From positions 3,100,001 through 3,164,000 of the forward strand of contig NZ_JACCFI010000001.1 of NCBI RefSeq assembly GCF_013410355.1: 64,000 bases of DNA. Direction: 5' to 3'. Shown piece after piece: positions 16,126 through 26,622 of this stretch. The DNA comes from Agromyces hippuratus (GTDB lineage: Bacteria; Actinomycetota; Actinomycetes; Actinomycetales; Microbacteriaceae). Below the pieces are notes generated by a model. That model saw nothing but the letters and a program-made list of their open reading frames with translations. It made no database searches and was not told where the DNA came from. Positions within the stretch are counted from its first letter, which is position 1. Each line of letters opens with the position of its first letter. A program made the translations under genes and the position numbers.

Positions 16126-18012
16126 GTGCTCGAGTCCCCCCTCGTGCCCGACGATTCCACGCCAGGCACCCAGGCCCTTTCGCGGCCCGAGAGACCCCTG
16201 ACTCGTCGTGAGCTTCGTGAGCGCGAGACGGCCGCAGTGCAGCATGCCGCGGCGATGGGGCAGCAGGCGACCGCACCGGCCGGGCCCGCGGCACCGGTCG
16301 CACCGGTTGCACAGCAGGCGGATGCCTCGTGGCAGGCGTTGCTGACACCGGCGGCTCCGGCTCCGGCGTACGCGCAGGCCCCGGCGGCTGCTCCGGTTCC
16401 ATTCACGCCGGCTCCGGCGTTCACGCCGGCTCCGACGGCCGCGTCCGCTCCTGAGTACACCCAGGCTCCCGTCGCGCCGACGCCCGAGGCCGCGTGGTAT
16501 CCCGATCAGGCTGGGGCGGCAGTCGTGACCGGCGGGTTGCGGCCCAGGCGCTCGGCCCCCGAGACGGCCCCGCACTCGCCCGCCCCGTCGGCCCCCTCGG
16601 AACGCGCCGTTCCCTCGGAACGCTCCGCTCCCGCAGTCTCAGCATTCGCACTCTCCGCAGCTCCCGCAGCACCCGCTCCGATGCCACAGGCCGAGCCGGT
16701 CGACCACTCGGTCGACAGGAACTCGGCCTTCGCCGTTTCGCCGGCAGACGCCGGTTCGCGGGCAGGCCGTGTCTCACGGGCCGACTCCGGTTCCGAGCCG
16801 AGCGGCGGATTCGACGCGCTCTTCGCCGACCTCGGCGACGAGCCCGAGGCGGAGGTCGAGCCGGCTGGGCGCCGTGCGGCGACATCCGCTCGTTCCGCTC
16901 GCCTGTCGCGGGCCGAGCGCAAGGCCGAGAAGGCTGCGAAGGCCGCGCGCTCAGCGGCCCCGGTGCGCTCCGGCGCCCCGGCGCGACCCCCGGTCGTGCC
17001 GATCGCCGCACCCGACGCAGGGGCTACGGCATCCGACGACTTCGCCGCCGTGATCGCCGCCTCCGCGATGGCTCGTGTCGCTGCGCCGGCCCCGATCCCC
17101 GCCCCCGACCCGCAGTCGGCGGAGCAGTTCGCGCCCACGGCGGCCTGGCAGCCGTCGACCGGCGTCTCCGCCGAGCAGCGCCCCCGCCGTTCCTCCGGCT
17201 CCGACTCCGTCGCTGCCAGGCGTTCGACCGGAAGCGGCACCGCGGCCTCCGGCCCTGCCGCCGGCACTCCCCGGCCGCCGGCCAAGCGACGGGTGAAGCG
17301 CGTCGGGCGAATCGCACGCATGTCGAGCGGCTTCGCGGCGATGAGCTTCGCGGCGCTGCTCGCGGTCACGACTTCGGTGCCGTCGCTCTCGCTGCTGTCG
17401 CCCGCCGACGTGCAGGCCATGGCGCTCGAGCAGGCCACCTTCGGCACCGAGCCCGGTCAGCAGGTCGAGATCAACAGCGGCACCCTCGCGCAGACCGTGC
17501 AGCGCGACGGCTACGAGACGCAGACCATCGACGAGTACGCCCGCGCGGCCGGCATCCGGCCCGAGGCGACCTTCACGAACAACCCGTCGGGCACGATCCA
17601 GTGGCCGTTCGCGGTCGGCGTGCACATCGGCGACCAGTTCGGCTACCGCGACTGCGCCGGTTGCTCGAGCGACCACGGCGGCCAGGACTTCAACCCCGGC
17701 CTCGGCGCCGAGATCCAGGCGATCGCCGACGGCGTCGTCGCGAACTCGACCGACTCCGGCGGATCGCTCGGCGTGGTCATGATGATCGATCACATCATCG
17801 ACGGCGAACTCGTCACGAGCGTCTACGCGCACATGGAGTACGAGTCGCGCCGCTTCGAGGTCGGCGACACGGTCAGCGTCGGCGACGTCATCGGCAACAC
17901 CGGCGACACCGGCATGTCGACGGGCCCGCACCTGCACTTCGAGATCCGTCTCGGCGGCATGGACGGCACCAAGGTCGACCCGCTCCAGTGGCTCTACGAC
18001 AACACCAACTGA
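16126..18012 (+). CDS. M23 (LytM) family metallopeptidase with long Ala/Pro-rich N-terminus
   Basis: 628-residue cell-wall endopeptidase candidate. Residues 1-395 are Ala/Pro/Ser-rich and apparently disordered. A single membrane helix follows at about 400-425 (after RVKRVGRIARMSSG), and then the catalytic M23 domain, with its zinc ligands in HGGQDF (about 517-522) and HLHFE (about 602-606). Topology predicts a large cytoplasmic tail and an external catalytic domain that cuts peptidoglycan cross-links. GTG 16126 is preferred; ATG 16072 is an in-frame alternative. A -10-like TAGTCT lies at 16034-16039. The start is uncertain, the domain call firm. Confidence 0.85.
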   Translation: MLESPLVPDDSTPGTQALSRPERPLTRRELRERETAAVQHAAAMGQQATAPAGPAAPVAPVAQQADASWQALLTPAAPAPAYAQAPAAAPVPFTPAPAFTPAPTAASAPEYTQAPVAPTPEAAWYPDQAGAAVVTGGLRPRRSAPETAPHSPAPSAPSERAVPSERSAPAVSAFALSAAPAAPAPMPQAEPVDHSVDRNSAFAVSPADAGSRAGRVSRADSGSEPSGGFDALFADLGDEPEAEVEPAGRRAATSARSARLSRAERKAEKAAKAARSAAPVRSGAPARPPVVPIAAPDAGATASDDFAAVIAASAMARVAAPAPIPAPDPQSAEQFAPTAAWQPSTGVSAEQRPRRSSGSDSVAARRSTGSGTAASGPAAGTPRPPAKRRVKRVGRIARMSSGFAAMSFAALLAVTTSVPSLSLLSPADVQAMALEQATFGTEPGQQVEINSGTLAQTVQRDGYETQTIDEYARAAGIRPEATFTNNPSGTIQWPFAVGVHIGDQFGYRDCAGCSSDHGGQDFNPGLGAEIQAIADGVVANSTDSGGSLGVVMMIDHIIDGELVTSVYAHMEYESRRFEVGDTVSVGDVIGNTGDTGMSTGPHLHFEIRLGGMDGTKVDPLQWLYDNTN

Positions 18013-18013
18013 C

Positions 18014-18331
18014 GTGCGGCCGCACGTGCACGGGAGCACGATCGACGACGAGACTCGTTGCGTGCACTACGCGACGGCGGTCGACATCATCGCCATACGC
18101 TTCGCCTGCTGCGATCGCTACTACCCGTGCCACGCCTGCCACGAGGAGGCGGAGTCGCACCCGGTCGTCGTCCGGCCGCGCACCGAATGGGATGCGCCCG
18201 GCATCCTGTGCGGCGCCTGCGGCACCGAGCTCTCGGTGACCGAGTACCGCGCCGCCGAGTCGTGCCCGGCCTGCGCCGCGGAGTTCAACCCGGGCTGCCG
18301 CCTGCACTGGGAGCTCTACTTCGAGCAGTAG
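18014..18331 (+). CDS. CHY zinc-finger protein
   Basis: 105 residues with the CHY zinc-finger layout: TRCVHYAT, then FACCDRYYPCHACHEE, then CGACG and SCPACAAEFNPGC, for about ten cysteines and histidines binding two or more zinc ions. Stand-alone bacterial CHY proteins have no settled role. GTG 18014 starts one base after the M23 stop, so it is likely co-transcribed. It is followed by a strong hairpin at 18334. Confidence 0.85.
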   Translation: MRPHVHGSTIDDETRCVHYATAVDIIAIRFACCDRYYPCHACHEEAESHPVVVRPRTEWDAPGILCGACGTELSVTEYRAAESCPACAAEFNPGCRLHWELYFEQ

Positions 18332-18333
18332 GA

Positions 18334-18361
18334 CCGCGGCCGGAGCAGTCTCCGGCCGCGG
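18334..18361. terminator. Bidirectional hairpin terminator
   Basis: Perfect 12-bp stem: CCGCGGCCGGAG pairs with CTCCGGCCGCGG around the loop CAGT. It sits between convergent genes (stops at 18331 and 18384), three bases after the CHY stop. It lacks a U-tract, as is common in actinobacteria. Confidence 0.7.
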
Positions 18362-18383
18362 TGCCGCAAGGCGGCTCGAACCG

Positions 18384-20060
18384 CTAGGCCGCGAGCCAGA
18401 CCGTCGTGTCGGCGGGCAGCGCGCGAGCCTCGAACGGCTCGCTCGAGAGCAGCACCTCGCCTGCCGGGAGCTCGACGGGTGAGTCGCCGGTGTTGGCGAT
18501 CACGACGACGTCGCCGTTGCGGAACGCCACGATCGACTCGGGGTAGCCCGGCAGCCACTCCAGGGTGCCGGCGCCGAGGTCGTGCGTGCGCCGCACCGCG
18601 AGGGCGTCGCGGTAGAGCGAGAGCGTCGAGGCGGGGTCGCCCTGCTGCGCGTCGCGTGCGAGCTCGGCCCACTGCTCGGGCTGGGGGAGCCACGAGGCAT
18701 CCGTCGGGCCGAAGCCGTACGAGGGAGCCGTGGATTCCCAGGGCAGGGGCACGCGGCATCCGTCGCGCCCGTAGCGCTCGCCGTTCGTGCGGAACCAGGT
18801 CGGGTCCTGACGGGCGTCGTCGGGCACGTCGATGACCTCGGGCAGGCCGAGCTCCTCGCCCTGGTAGAGGTAGACCGAGCCCGGCAGCGCGAGCATGAGC
18901 GCGGTCGCGGCGCGGGCGCGGCGCAGGCCGGGCGCGTACTCGGGCAGGCCCTTCGAGCGAGGCCCGAGGCCGTGGCCCTGCGGGTTCGCCTCGGTGACCG
19001 AGAGCCGGGTCGCGTGGCGCACGACGTCGTGGTTCGAGAGCACCCAGGTCGAGGGTGCGCCGACCGCGGCGAAGGCCGCGAGCGAGTCGTCGATGACGTG
19101 GCGCAGCGCGTCGGCGTTCCACGGCGTCTCGAGGTAGGCGAAGTTGAACGCCTGGTGCATCTCGTCGGGGCGCACCCACTTCGCGAGTCGGGGCAGCGGG
19201 TCGACCCACGCCTCGGCCGCGAGCACGCGGTCGTCGGGGTACTCGTCGAGCAGCTTCCGCCAATCGCGGTAGATCTCGTGCACGCCGTCCTGGCCCCAGT
19301 AGGGGGCACTGTCGCCGGGCTCCGCAGAGATCTCGGGCTCGAGCGGCACGCCGGAGGTCGCCGCTCCGCCCATGCTGCCGCCCTCTGCCGGGGGAGTGAA
19401 GTCGGGGAGGCCCTCGGCCTTGATCATGCCGTGGGCCACGTCGACGCGGAAGCCGTCGACACCGCGGTCGAGCCAGAAGCGAAGGATGCGGCGGAACTCC
19501 TCGCGCACCTCGTCGTTGGTCCAGTCGAAGTCGGGCTGCGAGCTGTCGAAGAGGTGCAGGTACCACTGGCCGGGCGTGCCGTCGGCCTCGACGACGCGGC
19601 TCCATGCCGGTCCGCCGAAGACGGACTCCCAGTTGTTGGGCGCCTCGGAGCCGTCGGCACCGCGGCCGTCGCGGAACAAGTAACGGGCGCGCTCGGCGCT
19701 GCCCGGTGCAGCGGCGAGCGCCGCCTGGAACCACTCGTGCGCGTCGGAGGAGTGGTTCGGCACGAGGTCGACGATGACGCGGATGCCACGGGCGTGCGCT
19801 TCGGCGACCATCGCGTCGAAGTCGGCCAGGGTGCCGAAGAGCGGGTCGACGTCGCAGTAGTCGGCGACGTCGTAGCCGGCGTCCCGTTGCGGCGAGGTGT
19901 AGAAGGGGGAGAGCCAGATCGCGTCGATGCCGAGCTCCTGCAGCGCACCGAGGCGCGAGGTGATGCCGGCGAGGTCGCCCATGCCGTCGCCGTTCGCGTC
20001 GGCGAACGACCGGGGGTAGATCTGGTAGATCGCGGCGGTGCGCCACCATTCGGAAGTCAT
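18384..20060 (-). CDS. GH13 alpha-glucosidase / oligo-1,6-glucosidase
   Basis: 558-residue cytoplasmic glycoside hydrolase of family 13. It has IYQIYPRSFADANGDGMGDL at the start, DLVPNHSS (region I), GFRVDVAHG with nucleophile Asp207, AAEAW with acid/base Glu283, and SNHDVV with Asp345. This order fits alpha-glucosidases acting on maltose and maltodextrin ends. The Met at 20060 is preferred to an in-frame ATG six codons upstream. It is divergent from malEFG, with a perfect LacI-type operator (20091-20104) 30 bp from its start, so it is probably induced by the same sugar. Confidence 0.92.
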   Translation of the reverse strand: MTSEWWRTAAIYQIYPRSFADANGDGMGDLAGITSRLGALQELGIDAIWLSPFYTSPQRDAGYDVADYCDVDPLFGTLADFDAMVAEAHARGIRVIVDLVPNHSSDAHEWFQAALAAAPGSAERARYLFRDGRGADGSEAPNNWESVFGGPAWSRVVEADGTPGQWYLHLFDSSQPDFDWTNDEVREEFRRILRFWLDRGVDGFRVDVAHGMIKAEGLPDFTPPAEGGSMGGAATSGVPLEPEISAEPGDSAPYWGQDGVHEIYRDWRKLLDEYPDDRVLAAEAWVDPLPRLAKWVRPDEMHQAFNFAYLETPWNADALRHVIDDSLAAFAAVGAPSTWVLSNHDVVRHATRLSVTEANPQGHGLGPRSKGLPEYAPGLRRARAATALMLALPGSVYLYQGEELGLPEVIDVPDDARQDPTWFRTNGERYGRDGCRVPLPWESTAPSYGFGPTDASWLPQPEQWAELARDAQQGDPASTLSLYRDALAVRRTHDLGAGTLEWLPGYPESIVAFRNGDVVVIANTGDSPVELPAGEVLLSSEPFEARALPADTTVWLAA

Positions 20061-20090
20061 GCGGAAACTGTACGTCATCCCGATACATGA

Positions 20091-20104
20091 TGGAAACGCT
20101 TGCA
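20091..20104. promoter_or_regulatory. LacI-type operator (alpha-glucosidase side)
   Basis: TGGAAACGCTTGCA fits the LacI/GalR-family consensus TGNAANCGNTTNCA at every fixed position. On the minus strand it begins at the end of a candidate promoter, TTGTAA-N17-CAAACT, so a bound repressor would block the alpha-glucosidase start site. Confidence 0.8.
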
Positions 20105-20158
20105 GTTTGCGTGCGTCATGTGATGGTTACAAACCGGTATCAATGCGCGCCCCCCGGT

Positions 20159-20187
20159 TTGGTAATGGGCACGAGGCAAGGTATACC
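20159..20187 (+). promoter_or_regulatory. Promoter of the malEFG operon
   Basis: -35 TTGGTA (20159-20164), 17-bp spacer, -10 TATACC (20182-20187). The downstream leader of about 130 nt contains a hairpin CCCCGTT/AACGGGG at 20247-20270, ahead of GAGAAGGG and the ATG at 20324. Confidence 0.7.
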
Positions 20188-20201
20188 TGTAATCGCTTGC
20201 A
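20188..20201. promoter_or_regulatory. LacI-type operator (malE side)
   Basis: TGTAATCGCTTGCA again fits TGNAANCGNTTNCA perfectly. It starts at the base after the -10 box, so it covers the transcription start. It mirrors the 20091 site on the opposite promoter; the centre distance is 97 bp. Confidence 0.82.
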
Positions 20202-20323
20202 CCAAGCGAGCACTCCATACGGAAGAACGGCCTTTCGGGCGCGGTGCCCCGTTTCAACAGCGGAACGGGGAGACTCATCCAGGCGAAGGCGCCGATCTCA
20301 CGCACACTGAGAAGGGCACACCA

Positions 20324-21556
20324 ATGAGGGTGAACAAGAAGAGCCTGCTCGCCGCCGGAGCCGTCGCAGTCATCGCGACCCTCGGCCTCGCGAGCTGCTC
20401 CGCCGGCGACAGCGGCTCCGAAGGCGAGGCCTCGTCGAGTGGCACGCTGACCGTCTGGGTCGACGCCGAGCGCGTCGACGCGCTGCAGGCAGCAGCCGAC
20501 GCCTACTCCGAGGAGAAGGGCGTCAAGGTCGAGCTCGTCGGCAAGGACAACGCCGACATCAAGGACGACTTCATCCAGCAGGTTCCGACCGGCAAGGGCC
20601 CCGACATCACCATGGGCGCCCACGACTGGCTCGGCGAGCTCTCGACCAACGGCGTCGTCGCCCCCATCGAGCTCGGCGACTCGGCTGCCGACTACCTCCC
20701 GGTCGCGATCGACGCGTCGACCTACGAGGGCACGACCTACATGCTCCCCTACGCGGTGGAGAACATCGCGGTGCTCCGCAACGCCGACCTCGTTCCCGAG
20801 GCCGCCACGAGCTTCGACGACATGATCGCCAAGGGCCAGGCCGCCGGCCTCACCCAGCCGTTCGTCGTCGAGCAGGGTGCAGAGGGCAACCCCTACCACC
20901 TGTACCCGTTCCAGACCGCGTTCGGCGCTCCCGTCTTCGGCAGCAACGACGAGGGCTACGACCCGACCGACCTGCAGATCGGCAACGCGGGCGGCGAGCA
21001 GTTCGCCACGTGGCTCGGCAGCCAGGGCAAGAACGGCACCGGCGTCTTCAACACCGACATCGACGGCGACATCGCCAAGCAGGCCTTCATCGACGGCACC
21101 GCGGCCTTCTGGCTGACCGGTCCGTGGAACGTCGGCGCTGCGACCGACGCCGGCATCAACGTCGCGATCGACACCGTGCCGAGCCCGACCGCCGAGGTCG
21201 CGTCGCCGTTCGCCGGCGTCAAGGGCTTCTTCGTCTCCTCCGAGTCGAAGAACAAGGTCGCCGCGAACGACTTCCTCGTGAACTACATCGGCACCGAAGA
21301 CGTTCAGCTCGAGCTCTTCAAGGCCGGCAACGTGCTCCCCGCGCTCTCGGCTGCCGCTGAGGCCGCGTCGAGCGACCCGATCGTCGCCGGCTTCGCCGCC
21401 GTCGGTGCCGAGGCAGTGCCCATGCCCGCGATCCCCGCGATGGGTGCCGTCTGGCAGTACTGGGGCATCGCCGAGGCCGACATCATCAACGGTGCCGACC
21501 CGGTCACGACGTGGCAGAAGCTTGCCGCCGACGTGCAGGCCGCGATCAGCAAGTAA
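20324..21556 (+). CDS. malE: Maltose/maltodextrin ABC transporter substrate-binding lipoprotein
   Basis: 410-residue lipoprotein. The signal peptide ends in the lipobox LASC with Cys25 as the lipidation site. The mature part is a family 1 solute-binding fold: GTLTVWVDAERVDALQ, then KGPDITMGAHDWLGEL, YMLPYAVENIAVLRN, FWLTGPWNV and the C-terminal QYWGIAEADI. These match maltose/maltodextrin-binding proteins. Position confirms it: it is first in malEFG, divergent from an alpha-glucosidase, with a LacI operator at its promoter. ATG 20324 is preceded by GAGAAGGG; upstream codons in this frame cross the promoter. Confidence 0.92.
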   Translation: MRVNKKSLLAAGAVAVIATLGLASCSAGDSGSEGEASSSGTLTVWVDAERVDALQAAADAYSEEKGVKVELVGKDNADIKDDFIQQVPTGKGPDITMGAHDWLGELSTNGVVAPIELGDSAADYLPVAIDASTYEGTTYMLPYAVENIAVLRNADLVPEAATSFDDMIAKGQAAGLTQPFVVEQGAEGNPYHLYPFQTAFGAPVFGSNDEGYDPTDLQIGNAGGEQFATWLGSQGKNGTGVFNTDIDGDIAKQAFIDGTAAFWLTGPWNVGAATDAGINVAIDTVPSPTAEVASPFAGVKGFFVSSESKNKVAANDFLVNYIGTEDVQLELFKAGNVLPALSAAAEAASSDPIVAGFAAVGAEAVPMPAIPAMGAVWQYWGIAEADIINGADPVTTWQKLAADVQAAISK

Positions 21557-21632
21557 CGACTGAATGCTCCGGGCCGGATGCCGCTTGGCGTCCGGCCCGG
21601 AGCAGTCACGTTCGACGAGAAGAGCGAGCAGG

Positions 21633-23251
<1,619 letters not shown>

Positions 23252-23252
<1 letters not shown>

Positions 23253-24256
23253 TGGCCGCCCAGCAGCCCGTTCCCGGAACCCAGACCGGCCTCGTCATCG
23301 GCGAGGCGGAGGAGTTCGCGGATGCCTCGACGCGCGCGAGCGTCTCGATCGCTCGCGATGGCCGTGGCGGCGGTGCCGGCCGCGAGCTTCCGCGCAAGCC
23401 GTTCAACTTCCGTCGCTGGTTCTTCGCGACCGGGTGGCGGCACGTCGTCGGCGTCGTCATGGTCGTCTTCTCGCTGTTCCCGATCGTGTTCGTGATCTCG
23501 TCGTCGCTGAACCCGCACGGCACGCTCACCGGCTCGAACGCGCTGTTCTCGGCGATCGGCCTCGACAGCTACGTGCGCATCCTCACCGACCCGCAGGTGC
23601 CGTTCCTCACCTGGTTCGGCAACACGCTCATGATCGCCGGCATCACGGCCGTGCTGACCGTGTTCCTCGGCGCGCTCGCGGCGTATTCCTTCTCGCGCAT
23701 GCGCTTCACCGGCCGTCGCTTCGGCCTCATCTCGATCGTCGTCGTGCAGATGTTCCCGCAGTTGCTCGCCGTCGTCGCGATCTTCCTGCTCATGAGCGCG
23801 ATCGGCGACTGGTTCCCCGCGATCGGCCTGAACACCCACATCGGCCTGATCATGGTCTACCTGGGCGGTGCGCTCGGCGTGAACACGTACCTCATGTACG
23901 GCTTCTTCAACACGGTGCCGGCGTCGATCGACGAGGCCGCGAAGATCGACGGCGCGGGCCACGCCCGCATCTTCTTCACGATCATCCTGCGGCTCGTGGC
24001 GCCGATCCTCGCGGTGGTGGCGCTGCTGTCGTTCATCGCCTCGGTCAACGAGTTCGTCGTGGCATCCGTGCTGCTCATCGACACCGACAAGCAGACGCTC
24101 GCAGTGGGCCTCACGAAGCTCGTCTCGAACCCGCGCTACGCCGACTGGAGCGCCTTCTCGGCCGGTGCCGTCATCGCCGCGCTGCCGGTCGTGGCGCTCT
24201 TCCTCTTCCTGCAGAAGTACATCGTCGGCGGTCTGACCGCCGGCGCCGTGAAGTAG
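23252..24256 (+). CDS. malG: Maltose ABC transporter permease MalG-like
   Basis: 334-residue partner permease with six membrane helices after a 60-residue, partly disordered N-terminus. The EAA loop reads PASIDEAAKIDGAGHARIFFTIILRLVAP, and the C-terminus LFLFLQKYIVGGLTAGAVK is typical of MalG. The ATG shares one base with the malF stop, giving tight coupling. Together with MalE and MalF it imports maltodextrins, needing an ATPase such as MsiK from elsewhere. Confidence 0.92.
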
Positions 24257-24285
24257 CCGCCGGCCACCCGGGCGGCGCGGCGACG

Positions 24286-24308
24286 CACCTGCGCGTCACA
24301 CGCAGGTG
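24286..24308 (+). promoter_or_regulatory. Intercistronic hairpin between malG and the amylase gene
   Basis: CACCTGCG pairs with CGCAGGTG around a 7-nt loop, and the 3' arm touches the ribosome site GGAAAGG of the next gene. It could damp read-through or translation of the amylase, or protect the malG 3' end. Confidence 0.5.
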
Positions 24309-24321
24309 GAAAGGTGATGGC

Positions 24322-26256
24322 ATGACCCCGTCGACCCCTCTGGCCTCGCACGCCCCGCCGGCTCCGCACCACGACGGGTCCCCGCTGCACGTCTCGACGC
24401 AGGCGCCCGCGCTCGGCGAGACGGTGCGGGTGCGCCTGCGCGTGCCCGAGTCGTTCGGGCCGCTCGCGTGGGTCGGCACCCGGTCGAACCCGAACCGGGA
24501 GCCGCGGTTCGACGAGGCATCCGTCGTCGGGGCCGCCGACGGCTGGCAGTGGTGGGAGGCGGCCGTCGAGGTCGAGAACCCCGTGCACGGCTACCGCTGG
24601 CTGCTCGTCGGCGCCGACGGCCGGCAGCACTGGCTGAACCAGCTCGGCCTGTCGACGGTCGAGACCCGCGACCACGACGACTTCCGGCTCGTCGCGCACG
24701 AGCCCGCGCCCGAATGGGCGGCGTCGAGCGTGATGTACCAGGTCTTCCCCGATCGCTTCGCGAAGTCGGGGGCGGCGCCGTTCGACGAACTCAGAGCGGC
24801 CGGCGAGCTGCCCGAGTGGGCGATCGCGGCCGACTGGAGCGACCCGGTCGACCCCGTGTACCCGGGCCGGTCGAAGCAGCTCTTCGGCGGCGACCTCGAC
24901 GGCGTGCGCGAGCAGCTCGACCACCTCACGTCGCTCGGCGTCGACCTGCTCTATCTGACGCCGGTCTTCCCGGCGCGCTCGAACCACCGCTACGACGCCA
25001 CGACCTTCGACCTCGTCGACCCGCTGCTCGGCGGCGACGAAGCGCTCGTGCGGCTCGTCGAGGCCGCGCACGCCCGAGGCATCCGCGTCATCGGCGACCT
25101 GACCTCGAATCACTCGGGCGACGCGCACGAGTGGTTCCGGGCTGCACAGGCCGATGCCTCCGCGCCCGAGCGCGAGTTCTACTTCTTCCACCCTTCGGCA
25201 GGCTCAGGGAGCACAGCAGGCTACGAGTCGTGGCTCGGGGTGCCGAGCCTGCCGAAGTTCGACTGGAGCTCCGCCGAGCTGCGGCGCCGCTTCATCGAGG
25301 GCCCCGACTCCGTCGTCGCGCGGTTCCTCGGTGCGCCGTTCAACCTCGACGGGTGGCGCATCGACGTCGCCAACATGACGGGCCGGCTCGGCTCCGCCGA
25401 CCTGAACGCCGAGGTGCGGCAGACGATCCGGCGCACGATGCTCGAGGTGAAGCCCGACACGCTGCTGCTGGGGGAGTCGACGAACGACGCCGCGAGCGAC
25501 TTCCAAGGCGACGCGTGGCACGGCGCGATGACGTACACGCCGTTCACCCGTCCGCTCTGGAGCTGGTTGCTCGAGCCGGGCAGCCCTGCCGGCGGCGGCC
25601 TCGGCTTCGCGCTGCAGCGGGTGCCGACCTTCACCGGCGGCGACTTCCACGCTGCGCACACGCGGTTCGCGGCGGGATTCCCGTGGCGTACGCGCCTCGC
25701 GACCATGAACGCGCTCGACACCCACGACACCCCGCGCTTCGGGACGCACGCGCGCACCGGCGCCCTGCCCGCCGCGCTCGGACTCGCGGTGACCCTGCCC
25801 GGCATCCCCGTCGTCTGGGCCGGCGACGAGTTCGGCTTGACCGGCGACGACGGCGAGGCCTCGCGCACGCCCATGCCGTGGGGGAGCGAGAGCTCGCCCG
25901 AGGTGGCGCCCGTGCTCGAGACGTATCGGTCACTGCTCCGGCTGCGCCGCGAGCACCCGGTGCTCGCCACCGGCGGCATCCGCTGGCTCGCCGTCGGCGA
26001 CGACGCCGTGGCCTTCGTGCGCGAGTCGGCCGAGGAGTCGGTGCTCGTGTTCGCGGCGCGGTCGGGGGCGACGCTGTCGTTTGACGATTCGGCGCTCGGC
26101 GGGCGCAGTGCGGCGGATGTCGCGGCGCCCCTCTCCGGGCAGGCGCGAGTCGCGGCATCCGCTGGTCTCGTGACGCTGGAAACCGACGAGGCCGGCTTCG
26201 CCGCGTGGAGTCTGCCGGGCGTCGCGGCGCCGTCGTGGCAGGCTGGAATCGCGTGA
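24322..26256 (+). CDS. GH13 neopullulanase / maltogenic amylase-like glycosidase
   Basis: 644-residue glycoside hydrolase. Residues 1-120 form a beta-rich N-domain like those of cyclomaltodextrinases (CBM34-type, inferred). The catalytic part begins at SSVMYQVFPDRFA and carries GWRIDVANM with nucleophile Asp348, LLGESTND with acid/base Glu385, and LDTHDTPRF with Asp469. No signal peptide is visible, so it probably acts on imported maltodextrins in the cytoplasm. ATG 24322 follows GGAAAGG; the reading frame stays open upstream through malG but without meaning. It is last in the mal unit. Confidence 0.88.
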   Translation: MTPSTPLASHAPPAPHHDGSPLHVSTQAPALGETVRVRLRVPESFGPLAWVGTRSNPNREPRFDEASVVGAADGWQWWEAAVEVENPVHGYRWLLVGADGRQHWLNQLGLSTVETRDHDDFRLVAHEPAPEWAASSVMYQVFPDRFAKSGAAPFDELRAAGELPEWAIAADWSDPVDPVYPGRSKQLFGGDLDGVREQLDHLTSLGVDLLYLTPVFPARSNHRYDATTFDLVDPLLGGDEALVRLVEAAHARGIRVIGDLTSNHSGDAHEWFRAAQADASAPEREFYFFHPSAGSGSTAGYESWLGVPSLPKFDWSSAELRRRFIEGPDSVVARFLGAPFNLDGWRIDVANMTGRLGSADLNAEVRQTIRRTMLEVKPDTLLLGESTNDAASDFQGDAWHGAMTYTPFTRPLWSWLLEPGSPAGGGLGFALQRVPTFTGGDFHAAHTRFAAGFPWRTRLATMNALDTHDTPRFGTHARTGALPAALGLAVTLPGIPVVWAGDEFGLTGDDGEASRTPMPWGSESSPEVAPVLETYRSLLRLRREHPVLATGGIRWLAVGDDAVAFVRESAEESVLVFAARSGATLSFDDSALGGRSAADVAAPLSGQARVAASAGLVTLETDEAGFAAWSLPGVAAPSWQAGIA

Positions 26257-26324
26257 CCGGCAGCCGCGTCGTCGGCTCTGTCGACGGGTTACGGCACTGG
26301 TTCGGAGGTACCGCCGAGAGGTGA

Positions 26325-26354
26325 TATCCTCGTACGGTTGCCAAGTGCGGCAAC
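26325..26354 (+). promoter_or_regulatory. -10 box and leader hairpin of tRNA-Thr
   Basis: TATCCT at 26325-26330, with a loose TTCGGA 18 bp upstream, forms a plausible promoter. GTTGCC/GGCAAC (26337-26354) then forms a 6-bp leader hairpin ending two bases before the tRNA. Confidence 0.45.
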
Positions 26355-26356
26355 GC

Positions 26357-26428
<72 letters not shown>

Positions 26429-26475
26429 CTGGTTCTCTTCGGTTCGACCGTTCGGTCGGACGGGGAAGCCTACCC

Positions 26476-26549
26476 GGCGGGGTAGCTCAGGTGGTTAGAG
26501 CACACGGCTCATAATCGTGGTGTCGCGGGTTCGAGTCCCGCCCTCGCTA
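26476..26549 (+). tRNA. tRNA-Met (CAT), elongator type
   Basis: Acceptor GGCGGGG pairs with CCTCGCT with two G-T wobbles. The anticodon stem CACGG/TCGTG carries loop CTCATAA, giving anticodon CAT. The T-arm GCGGG TTCGAGT CCCGC is perfect. The overall sequence is like actinobacterial elongator tRNA-Met rather than the initiator, which would have three G-C pairs in the anticodon stem. CCA is not encoded. Confidence 0.94.
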
Positions 26550-26553
26550 CAAC

Positions 26554-26587
26554 AGCCCCGGATTTCCACGGAAGTTCCGGGGCTTTC
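26554..26587 (+). terminator. Terminator after tRNA-Met
   Basis: AGCCCCGGA pairs with TCCGGGGCT (9 bp); an inner TTCC/GGAA extends the hairpin, and it is followed by TTTC. It closes the Thr-Met tRNA unit facing the convergent GAP gene. Confidence 0.8.
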
Positions 26588-26622
26588 GTGTTCCCCGCGG
26601 GTGGTTCGCGTGACGCCGCGCC

